Assembly (NCBI GenBank): GCA_035301345.1
Contig: DATGUM010000012.1
Span: 1 to 58,880, forward strand
Direction of reading: 5' to 3'
From: CALAMD01 sp035301345
GTDB taxonomy: Bacteria > Bacillota > Bacilli > Bacillales > Amphibacillaceae
Length of the DNA: 58,880 nucleotides
In this document: piece after piece, positions 18,970-25,931 of the stretch
Position numbering within the stretch: the first letter of the stretch is position 1
Layout: each line of letters starts with the position of its first letter
Position numbers and translations under genes: made by a program
The notes under the pieces: model-generated
Told to the model about the DNA's origin: nothing
Seen by the model: the letters and a program-made list of their open reading frames with translations, nothing else
Database searches by the model: none

Positions 18970-19290
18970 TTACTTGCTTTTATACGTCTCTACCTCAGAT
19001 TCGCTTAAACCTGTCAACTCTGCTATCTCCGTGTTTGAAAGATTTTTATTAACCATATGTTGAACGATACGTTCTAATCCCTGATCCATGCCTCGCTCTA
19101 ATCCCTGCTCTAACCCTCGCTCATAATATGAATTAGGTAATCTAAACACTCGCTCTGCTTCTTCTTCTAGTAATTCAGAAATTTTCTCACGCATTTCTTC
19201 TTCCTCCAATGCTTAGCCACTTTAAAACGATTAGCTGTTTCATAAAGTTTAAAAAAGATATTAACCAGTGTTGGATCATGCACATACGTT
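18970..19290 (-). pseudogene. Rpn-family nuclease remnant (duplicated C-terminal tail)
   Basis: An open frame at 18970-19209 (TTG start) encodes only an Rpn tail: MREKISELLEEEAERVFRLP, then GLEQGLERGMDQGLER and a terminal helix pair VNKNLSNTEIAELTGLSESE. It is nearly identical to the end of the full Rpn gene at 19290-20246. The 80 bases upstream, read in another frame, give HDPTLVNIFFKLYETANRFK, which resembles the segment preceding the tail in Rpn proteins. This is therefore the end of a second, decayed paralogue rather than an independent small gene. Expression of the tail alone cannot be excluded. Confidence 0.65.
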
Positions 19291-20246
19291 TACTTTATAT
19301 TTCTTTTGAACGTCTTTACCTCAGATTCGCTTAAACCTGTCAACTCTGCTATCTCCGTGTTTGAAAGATTTTTATTAACCATATGTTGAACGATACGTTC
19401 TAATCCCTGATCCATGCCTCGCTCTAATCCCTGTTCCAGCCCTCGCTCTAACCCCTGCTCCATACCTCGTTCTAACCCTTGCTCATAATATGAATTAGGT
19501 AATCTAAACACTCGCTCTGCTTCTTCTTCTGGTAATTCAGAAATTTTCTCACGCATTTCTTCTTCCTCCTCTTTATTCAACTTTAAATATGTTTCAAAAA
19601 AACCATACAACAATGCCGTTTTAGCTGGATCTAGCGTCATCCGACTGATCATTCGCAGAAACTCTAACTTTACTTGTATACGCTCTTTCTCTGTATACCC
19701 CATTTTACTTAGAAGTGCTGCAGCAATAGGATTGTCTTGTTTGATAAAGGTTCGCCAATTTTTTGTGATTAAATGAAGTTTTAAATATTGAAAGGACAAA
19801 ACTGTCATCGTTGGGTAACTGATCGAAAAGGTGTCTGGTACTTCTTTATGTTCATTATAGCTAAAAACTGCAATAGGAAGTATCGGCTTGCGATGTTTTT
19901 CATAAAGTCTGCTACAGTAAATAAACATTCGTTCATTAAATTGTGATTGGTAAGATGCTTGGGGTTCGACGTGGATGAGGATGATTTGTTCTCTTTGTTT
20001 CATTTTTACTTTAGCTAGAATGTCAATTTGGCGTCTTTCCCCTTCTACAATATCTGTAAACACTTCTTGTTCTAAAAATGTAACAGAAGAAAAATCAATA
20101 TGTGCTGATTCCTCTGGAAAAAAGACTTCAATAAACTCTCGAAAGAACGTTTGAATGAGTTCCTTGAATAAACGGTCATGATCAATATATGCTCTCGCTT
20201 TTTCACGTATATAAGTAAACGACTGGACAATAGCTTTTGCGTTCAT
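19290..20246 (-). CDS. Rpn family recombination-promoting nuclease / transposase-like protein
   Basis: A 318-residue member of the PD-(D/E)XK Rpn/YhgA-like superfamily. The N-terminal nuclease domain shows DRLFKELIQTFFREFIEVFFP, a conserved Glu in FTDIVEGERRQIDILAKVK (the D-x-E/K-type core), and IILIHVEPQAS...RMFIYCSRLYEKH. The C-terminal tail has Glu/Arg/Gly repeats (EQGLERGMEQGLERGLEQGLERGMDQG) and a helix pair ending SESEVKTFKR. AGGAGG precedes the ATG. These proteins are known to promote RecA-independent recombination and often occur in variable copies. It is followed by a decayed paralogue tail and preceded by one of the 175-bp repeats. Confidence 0.85.
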   Translation of the reverse strand: MNAKAIVQSFTYIREKARAYIDHDRLFKELIQTFFREFIEVFFPEESAHIDFSSVTFLEQEVFTDIVEGERRQIDILAKVKMKQREQIILIHVEPQASYQSQFNERMFIYCSRLYEKHRKPILPIAVFSYNEHKEVPDTFSISYPTMTVLSFQYLKLHLITKNWRTFIKQDNPIAAALLSKMGYTEKERIQVKLEFLRMISRMTLDPAKTALLYGFFETYLKLNKEEEEEMREKISELPEEEAERVFRLPNSYYEQGLERGMEQGLERGLEQGLERGMDQGLERIVQHMVNKNLSNTEIAELTGLSESEVKTFKRNIK

Positions 20247-20285
20247 TATAACATACCTCCTATAGTAAATTGAATAAAATATTGT

Positions 20286-20460
20286 CTCAATAAATAATTA
20301 CTCATAAGATAACTAATTATGCAGAAATCGTCTATTTCCTAAAATAGACTTTTAGAGCATTTAAATACTGAATGATGAAATATTACCAAATAAAAAACAC
20401 GAAAATAAGGACAAAACATTTCTTATATTTGAAATTCGCACAAATACATGCAGAATAACT
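20286..20460. repeat. 175-bp direct repeat, left copy
   Basis: This starts CTCAATAAATAATTACT, contains GTCTATTTCCTAAAATAGAC and ends near GCAGAATAACT. It matches 21881-22055 base for base in length at about 90% identity by eye. The two copies flank the toxin-antitoxin pair. It lies directly upstream of the Rpn gene start at 20246. Confidence 0.85.
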
Positions 20461-20635
20461 CGCCTTTCTGTTAAACTATGCTAAAATCCTTATTCAGCAT
20501 AGCTTGGTCTAATAAAAAACAACCACAAAAGAACTGTAAAATCATAACTTATACACTTCTAGTTTTCTAGCTTTCATCACTTCCTCTAGCAAATAATTTT
20601 AAAAATTAAATGAAATGATTAAATTTTGCACAACA
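20461..20635. other. Non-coding spacer after the left repeat
   Basis: AT-rich sequence between the left 175-bp repeat and the terminator of the toxin-antitoxin operon. I see no gene here. Confidence 0.4.
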
Positions 20636-20664
20636 AAAAAGCTCAGACAAGTATCTGAGCTTAA
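20636..20664 (-). terminator. Terminator of the toxin-antitoxin operon
   Basis: On the minus strand AAGCTCAGA pairs with TCTGAGCTT and is followed by TTTTTTGTTG. Confidence 0.8.
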
Positions 20665-20786
20665 AATTGCTATTTAGTAATGAAACAATTATTAACATTG
20701 CTTTTAGCTTTGATTACTATGCGTGCACATAGTTAGGCTTTTATAATAACCCTGAATAAAAATAACGTATTTTATTTTCGACCGAA

Positions 20787-21140
20787 TCAAGCATGTTTAT
20801 ATTCAAGAGCCGCATTACTATTTGTCGCTAATTCCCCAAACTCTATGCTTAAATTAGCAACTCCACCTAATGCTTTTAAAACTTTATTGTACGTATCCGA
20901 ACCAACTGTTGCATCCCCACATTCTACTTTAGATATTGTAGCCTGCGTGATAGATCCACCTTGTTCTCGTACAATATCTACAACTTGAGTTTGTGTCAAA
21001 CCTATTTGTAATCTTCTTTCAAGAATTCTCTCCGCCATCTGAACTTCGAAACTTCTCATATGATCTTCAACACCTGGAACGTCATCTAATAATTTCATCA
21101 GATCTTCGTGTTGCTTATTTAAGCTTTTCATACTAATCAT
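20787..21140 (-). CDS. XRE-type helix-turn-helix antitoxin
   Basis: A 117-residue DNA-binding protein. The HTH covers about residues 45-85, with LQIGLTQTQVVDIVREQGGS and ITQATISKVECGD. The N-terminal 40 residues are helical and could contact the toxin. It overlaps the toxin stop by 8 bases (GGAGAGGATGATTAG), which fits a HigBA-like order with the toxin first. ATG 21140 or the ATG three codons later are both possible starts. It probably represses its own operon. Confidence 0.75.
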   Translation of the reverse strand: MISMKSLNKQHEDLMKLLDDVPGVEDHMRSFEVQMAERILERRLQIGLTQTQVVDIVREQGGSITQATISKVECGDATVGSDTYNKVLKALGGVANLSIEFGELATNSNAALEYKHA

Positions 21141-21600
21141 CCTCTCCTAAATAGAAAGTTGGATTCTCATAGATTTTAACGTATAAAGCTTCACTTTCTC
21201 TCATGGCCATTTGAAATTCCGGTGGGTTCGAATCTCCCTGCTTTAATACAGATTCAATGAAAACTATAAATTGCTCCCCTTCGTAATCACATTCAAAAAA
21301 TATAGCCCTAAAAGCACCTGGCGTACTTCGATTAATTCGGAATTCATTTAACGGGTATCGACTTGTAAGTGGCTTTAAAAGGTTAAACGTTCTCAAATCT
21401 CCATTATCCTCCTCACTAGTCATCATAAGTTGCTTATTAGAAGGAACACCAACTTTGGTTAATTGTGCGAGACCCTGACGTATATATCTAGCCAATACCC
21501 TAGCATTACTATCTCTTTGATTCCCCATCCGAGCAATATCTACTATATGGTTTGCAACCTGACTTTCACCATTATCTTTCAAATAAATAATTGTTACCAT
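21133..21600 (-). CDS. Putative type II toxin (RelE/HigB-like)
   Basis: A 155-residue protein. The core looks like a HigB/Gp49-type RNase toxin: VADHIV-like opening, LARYIRQGLAQLTKVGVP, KPLTSRYPLNEFRI, then FRAIFFECDYEGEQFIVFIESVLKQ, with basic residues before the last strands. I chose ATG 21600; no strong ribosome site is visible and ten upstream codons are also open. Identification rests on fold-like pattern and on the overlapping XRE antitoxin. Membership of a specific toxin family is not certain. Confidence 0.6.
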   Translation of the reverse strand: MVTIIYLKDNGESQVANHIVDIARMGNQRDSNARVLARYIRQGLAQLTKVGVPSNKQLMMTSEEDNGDLRTFNLLKPLTSRYPLNEFRINRSTPGAFRAIFFECDYEGEQFIVFIESVLKQGDSNPPEFQMAMRESEALYVKIYENPTFYLGEDD

Positions 21601-21880
21601 AATTATATCGTACAGAATATAAAAGTACAAATAATTTATATTCTATACAGTATATTCCTCCCGCTATTAAAATATATAATCAAAACGTTTAAGATCAAGA
21701 GTTTGTTGGCAGGGAAAACAGTACTATTTCTCAGTTTTTCGTCAGCACGTAGTTTAACAACATTTTTCACACTCTTTCATAAATATTCTTCTTTTTCTTT
21801 TAATAATCATTGATTCTGCCCCGATTACTGTTGAAGAAAGTATTACCTGTCCTGCGTAATTAAGTGTAACTCTTACTTCT

Positions 21881-22055
21881 CTCAATAAATAATTACTTAT
21901 AAGATAACTAATTACGCAGAAACCGTCTATTTCCTAAAATAGACTTTTAGAGCGTTTAAATACTGAATAATAAAATATTGCCTAATAAAAAACACGAAAA
22001 TAAGGATAAAACATTTCTTATATTTTAAATTTGCACAAACATATGCAGGATAATT
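21881..22055. repeat. 175-bp direct repeat, right copy
   Basis: Second copy of the repeat at 20286-20460, in the same orientation, with scattered substitutions and no length change. It lies 280 bases before the toxin start on the outside of the operon. Confidence 0.85.
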
Positions 22056-22420
22056 CATTGTTACAACACACACTGAAAGGATACATTCTGTTCAATAAAC
22101 CTGTCTGTTTAATCAATGGTTTTAGCGCCATTTATTATTGCCAATCTAAAATAGCAAAAACAGTAACAGAAATGAAAGTTTAATTTTATCGATAGATTTG
22201 TACTGAAAATTAAATAGTAGCTCAATTTCGTCTTATAAAATTAATTATAGATGCTTTCTAGGAACTAAAATTAATTTTTAGTCTTTTGACTTAACTTTGA
22301 GCGTTCGTACAATCGTTGTAATAAGTATTTCTCTTCACTCGACAAAGGATAATATGCCGTATAAAAAGTATTTATTTCGAAAAGGAATGATGCTATGATA
22401 ATGGTAACGGGTGTGGTTAG
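22056..22420. other. Non-coding stretch before the second Rpn locus
   Basis: AT-rich sequence. I see no convincing gene, RNA or repeat; the promoter of the gene at 22421 should lie near its right end. Confidence 0.4.
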
Positions 22421-23347
22421 ATGAAGAGAATTCATCATCCACACGACAAGTTGTTTAGAGAAACTTTTGGTGATTTATCTGTAACGAAAGATTTTTTGTC
22501 GCACTATTTACCAACTAAATTAGCCAGTGCAGTAGACATGGACGCTATGTCCCTTAAAAAGAACAGTTTTATTAAAAATGACTTACGTGAAGTTCAGTCT
22601 GACTTATTATTTCGAACAGAAATTTCCGGTCAGCCTGGGTATATTTACTTTTTATTTGAACATAAGAGTTTTATCGCAGAAGATATCGCATTCCAGCTTC
22701 TCGGCTATATGCTTGAAATTTGGAAGTATGAGCGTGAAAAGTTACGTCGCCATAACATTTCATTTATTATCCCACTCGTCTTATATCATGGGGATAAAAA
22801 GTGACGTGATCCGAAGAATATTTCTGACTGGCTATTAAATGATGAAGCATTCACAGAAATGTGGGGACGATTTATACCTTATTTTGAATTCATCGTCTAT
22901 GATTTTTCGTTGGAAAGTGATGCAGAAATTTTCGGTGATGAAAAGTTACAAGCATACTTACACATGATTAAGACAATTCGAGAGCCGAATATGGATGAAT
23001 TGATAAAAAACGTTGCACATATTTGGTATATGCTAGAGCTAGATACGACAGAATATTTCAAAACATTGCTTATTTATCTTTTAAATGAACGAAAGAACAT
23101 TTCATTAGAAGGGTTGGTGAAACACTTGAATGCTGAAGGAAGAGAAGTCGCTATGTCAACGGCAGAGCAATTATGGATGGAAGGAAGAGAAGAGGGACGG
23201 GAGAAAGGTAGAGTGGAAGGTAGAGAAGAAGCTGCGCATCATACGGCAAAACGTTTGCTCGCTTTAAATATGGACATCGAAAAAATTGCTTTAGCAACAG
23301 CACTGCCAATAGAAGATGTTAAGCGAATCGCCAGCGAGATAAAGTAA
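22421..23347 (+). pseudogene. Rpn family nuclease with an in-frame TGA
   Basis: A gene of 309 codons interrupted by a single TGA at 22802-22804. The upstream part (127 residues) begins HHPHDKLFRETFGDLSVTKDF and has LREVQSDLLFRTEI and YFLFEHKSF, the Rpn nuclease core, then FIIPLVLYHGDKK-stop. The downstream part continues in the same frame: RDPKNISDWLLNDEAF, the helical middle, and a tail with EGREEGREKGRVEGREEA and TALPIEDVKRIASE. Family members have Trp where the stop is (the ...YHG.xKW context), so TGG to TGA is the likely event. The other changes typical of decay are absent, so the mutation looks recent. Confidence 0.8.
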
Positions 23348-23398
23348 TGTGAAAGTGCAAAAATACTCTTTTTGCACTTTTTTCAATTATATATTTAA
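23029..23398 (+). repeat. 370-bp tandem duplication, first unit
   Basis: Unit covering the last 105 codons of the Rpn pseudogene plus its terminator, starting at TATATGCTAGAGCTAGATAC. The following unit repeats it. Confidence 0.85.
23352..23386 (+). terminator. Terminator after the Rpn pseudogene
   Basis: AAAGTGCAAAAA and TTTTTGCACTTTTTTC form a stem around TACTC; the same structure recurs at 23724-23757. Confidence 0.8.
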
Positions 23399-23766
23399 TA
23401 TATGCTAGAGCTAGATACGACAGAATACTTCAAAACATTACTTATTTATCTTTTAAATGAACGAAAGAACATTTCATTAGAAGGGTTGGTGAAACACTTG
23501 AATGCTGAAGGAAGAGAAGTCGCTATGTCAACGGCAGAGCAATTACGGATGGAAGGTAGAGAAAAAGGAAGAGAAGAGGGCCGGGAGGAAGGTAGAGAAG
23601 AAGCTGCGCATCATACGGCAAAACGTTTGCTCGCTTTAAATATGGACATCGAAAAAATTGCTTTAGCAACAGCACTTCCCATAGAAGATGTTAAGCGAAT
23701 CGCCAGCGAGATAAAGTAATGTGAAAGTGCAAAAGTCCTCTTTTTGCACTTTTTTCAATTATATAT
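23399..23766 (+). repeat. 370-bp tandem duplication, second unit with solo Rpn tail
   Basis: Second unit. Its open frame 23402-23719 encodes 105 residues, beginning MLELDTTEYFKTLLIYLLNE, identical to the preceding Rpn tail except in the repeat region (EGREKGREEGREEGREEA versus EGREEGREKGRVEGREEA) and at position W/R. There is no ribosome site before it. It ends in its own copy of the terminator. Confidence 0.8.
23724..23757 (+). terminator. Terminator of the duplicated unit
   Basis: AAAGTGCAAAAG/CTTTTTGCACTTTTTT, a copy of the terminator at 23352. Confidence 0.75.
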
Positions 23767-23867
23767 TAAAGTTAGAGCCTAATATCGGATACTCTCACTA
23801 TGAATTCCACCTTCCATATATCACAACTAAAACACACGTTTCCTTTAATGATTGGAGATAACTTAAC

Positions 23868-24163
23868 ATGAAAAATCTCTCGTAGCAGGACTCTTCAGCT
23901 ACATTTAAAGCACAAATGATTGGTAAACTACTCGGAGATGGCAGTATTGTTAAACAGCAATCACGTCAGCCACGATTATAATTTAATCACGCTGCTACTG
24001 ACTACGAGTGGATAACTCACTGTTACAATGTGCTGACGATCAAGAAAGAAAGTCCTACCAAATCGTGATTCAATCAGATCATTTAAAAAAGCTAGAGTTT
24101 CTAAAAAAGAATTGTGGAATCACTTATAGTCTGAGTGTTTATTTAGCATTTATGTATTTATAA
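23868..24163 (+). pseudogene. Decayed LAGLIDADG homing endonuclease
   Basis: Reading from ATG 23868 (GGAGATAAC upstream) gives MKNLS-stop-QDSSATFKAQMIGKLLGDGS, then IVKQQSRQPRL-stop-FNHAATDYEWITHCYNVL. After a frame change it continues SYQIVIQSDHLKKLEFLKKN and a hydrophobic end. The MIGKLLGDGS helix followed by basic RQPR and a later aromatic Tyr-rich stretch is the LAGLIDADG pattern. Two stops and a frameshift make it non-functional. It lies immediately 3' of the intron-bearing flagellin gene, on the opposite strand, so it is a plausible relic of the enzyme that moved those introns. Confidence 0.6.
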
Positions 24164-24172
24164 ATAAAGAAC

Positions 24173-24209
24173 AAAAAAAGAACTCTAGCGTATCTGCCAG
24201 AGTTCTTTT
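24173..24209 (-). terminator. Terminator of the flagellin gene
   Basis: On the minus strand AAAAGAACTCT pairs with AGAGTTCTTTT and is followed by a run of T. It lies just after the last exon stop at 24221. Confidence 0.85.
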
Positions 24210-24220
24210 CGTTGTAAAAA

Positions 24221-25782
24221 TTATCGTAATAACTGTAAAACACCTTGTGGTACTTGGTTGGCTTGCTTCGCCGCTATGTCTTTCGACCATAGAATAGACT
24301 ATATCTTCACCCTCTAGCTTTAGCTAGTAGGGGCTGGGTGCTTCGAATGTCAAATGACACCCTACGGAATTCATCATCGTGAGCGTATGCTGTTAGATGG
24401 TGTTTCCTAGTCGTTGAACCTTCACCAAGGTTTCCCTACAGGTGCTGGGCTGCTGATTGTCCAATCTCGTCTTTTTTCAAACTATCACGCTTACCGTTTC
24501 CAGTTTCGTTGTAGTAAGACGGGCTCTAAGGGGTTCCCAGCAGTTCACCCAGTTGTCGCTCTAACCCGTTACCAAGTTAGACGCCCGGAGAACCAATTAA
24601 TTATGATAAGAGTTGTAAAACTCCTTGTGGAACTTGGTTCGCTTGAGCTAACATTGCTTGTGATGCTTGAGTTAAGATGTTGTTCTTCGTGAACTCCATC
24701 ATTTCTTTCGCCATCGTGCGACATGTACTCTCATACATGACTAGACTATATCTTCACCCTCTATTTATTAGTAGGGGCTGGGCGCTTCAGATTCACAAAG
24801 TACTCACGTTTGTGTCTCTTACGGATTTCATCATCATGGCTTTTTCAGCTTTAGATGGTCTATCCTAGTCGTTGAACCTTCGCCAGAGTTTCCTCACAGG
24901 CGCTTGGCTGCTGATTGCCCAATCTTGTCTTTTTTGAAACGTTCACGCTTACCGTTTCCGGTGACGTTGTCGTAAGACAAGCTCTAAGGGTTTTCCAGCA
25001 ATTCACCCAGTCGTTATCACTAACCGTTACCAGTTAGGACGACTATGTTCTTCTTTCGCTTATGCAGCTACTTGAACATGATCCGTGTCGCGAATTCTTG
25101 ATTCTGCTGCTGTTAAGTTCTCGCTTGAAGCACCTAAGTTGTTAATTGTGTGCTCTAAACGGTTTTGAATTGCTCCAAGATTTGAACGTTGTGTTGAAAC
25201 AGTGTTGATTGCATCATTAATTGTCTCAATTGCAGCATCAGCATCTGTTTGGTTTCCAATTGATAAACCATCAATACCTAATGCATCTGCATTCATTTCG
25301 TCAATTGATACTTCGATATTTTGTTCTGAATTTGCACCAATATGGAAAATCTTATCTTCAAACGACCCATCTAACAATGTTTGGTTGTTAAACTCTGTAC
25401 GAGTAGTGATTGCATCGATTTCCTCAAGCAATGCGTCTAACTCATCTTGCATCGCTTCACGATCGACATCATCTTCGTTCGTATCACTTGCTGACTGTAC
25501 TGCAAGTTCACGCATTCTCTGTAAAATAGAATGTGTTTCTTGAAGAGCACCTTCAGCTGTTTGGATTAATGAGATACCATCTTGAGCGTTTTTCTCAGCC
25601 ATGTCTAAACCACGGATTTGAGCACGCATTTTTTCTGAAATTGCTAATCCTGCTGCGTCGTCTCCTGCACGGTTAATCTTCATTCCTGAAGATAACTTTT
25701 CTAACGAACCTTGTACTGCATTGTTGTTCGCACCCATTTGTCTGTGCGTGTTTAGTGCTGAAATATTGTGATTAATAATCAT
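24221..25782 (-). CDS. hag: Flagellin (three exons split by two group I introns)
   Basis: Filament protein of the flagellum. Exon 1 is 25782-25081 (234 codons): MIINHNISALNTHRQMGANN, the conserved D0/D1 N-terminal helices, and the return helix up to AESRIRDTD. Exon 2 is 24714-24646 (MAKEMMEFTKNNILTQASQA-MLA). Exon 3 is 24265-24221 (QANQVPQGVLQLLR-stop). Joined, they give 271 residues with a canonical flagellin C-terminus. If unspliced, exon 1 runs only six more residues (HVQVAA) to a stop and would lack the C-terminal D0 helix needed for export and assembly. If only intron 1 is removed, translation runs into intron 2 and ends ...QANQVPQGVLQLLS-stop, also 271 residues. The ATG follows GGAGGTTGATTAATT. 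A sigma-D promoter and a CsrA-like site lie upstream. Confidence 0.9.
24266..24645 (-). ncRNA. Group I intron 2 in hag
   Basis: A 380-nt intron. Its 5' splice site follows GCT (codon Ala of QAMLA): GCTC pairs with GGGC with the required U.G at the junction, extended by the 7-bp stem GAACCAA/UUGGUUC. P2 is CUAAC/GUUAG. Core segments are shared with intron 1: GAACTGCTGGGAA and CCTTAGAGC (P/Q), CAACGACTAGG (R), GAAGATATAGTC (S). A terminal hairpin CTATGGTC-GAAA-GACATAG is followed by ...GAAG with the closing G. It has no internal protein gene. Its first 45 nt encode QANQVPQGVLQLLS and a stop. Confidence 0.85.
24715..25080 (-). ncRNA. Group I intron 1 in hag
   Basis: A 366-nt intron between codons for RDTD and MAKE. 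The 5' exon ends GGAT; GAU pairs with GUC through the splice-site U.G, extended by AUGUUC/GAACAU. P2 is CUAAC/GUUAG. Core elements are GAATTGCTGGAAA with CCTTAGAGC, CAACGACTAGG and GAAGATATAGTC. A 3' hairpin CATGTA/TACATG precedes ...CACG, ending in the conserved G. An in-frame stop 21 nt into the intron truncates unspliced product. Flagellin genes of some bacilli are known hosts of group I introns. Confidence 0.88.
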
Positions 25783-25814
25783 AATTAATCAACCTCCATG
25801 TTTTTATTTTAGGT

Positions 25815-25827
25815 CACATCCTTGTGG
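25815..25827 (-). promoter_or_regulatory. CsrA-like binding hairpin in the hag leader
   Basis: Read on the minus strand the leader contains CCACAAGGATGTG, a small hairpin showing GGA, matching the CsrA consensus (ACARGGAUGU). In B. subtilis CsrA represses hag translation by binding two leader sites. The second here could be the ribosome site itself (CATGGAGGTTG). Confidence 0.6.
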
Positions 25828-25837
25828 CCTACTTTAT

Positions 25838-25863
25838 ATATCGGTGAAATTTATAAATGTTTA
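25838..25863 (-). promoter_or_regulatory. Sigma-D (sigma-28) promoter of hag
   Basis: On the minus strand TAAA is followed after 15 bases by CCGATAT, matching the motility sigma factor consensus (TAAA-N15-(G)CCGATAT/A). It lies 56 bases upstream of the flagellin ATG. Confidence 0.8.
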
Positions 25864-25931
25864 ATGTTTTTTAAAAGAAAATAAAATTTTCATTTAAAAT
25901 TTGTCTAGAATGTGAAGAATACAATGTACTT

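Noticed and set aside
18970..19209. Independent small gene
   Set aside because: It matches the neighbouring Rpn tail and its upstream DNA is a frame-shifted continuation of an Rpn gene, so it is better treated as a remnant.
21631..21880. Short minus-strand open frame of about 43 codons upstream of the toxin
   Set aside because: No ribosome site, no recognisable motif, poor start; treated as chance.
24414..24868. Apparent proteins on the plus strand inside the introns
   Set aside because: They are antisense to the group I intron cores and lack ribosome sites or recognisable domains.
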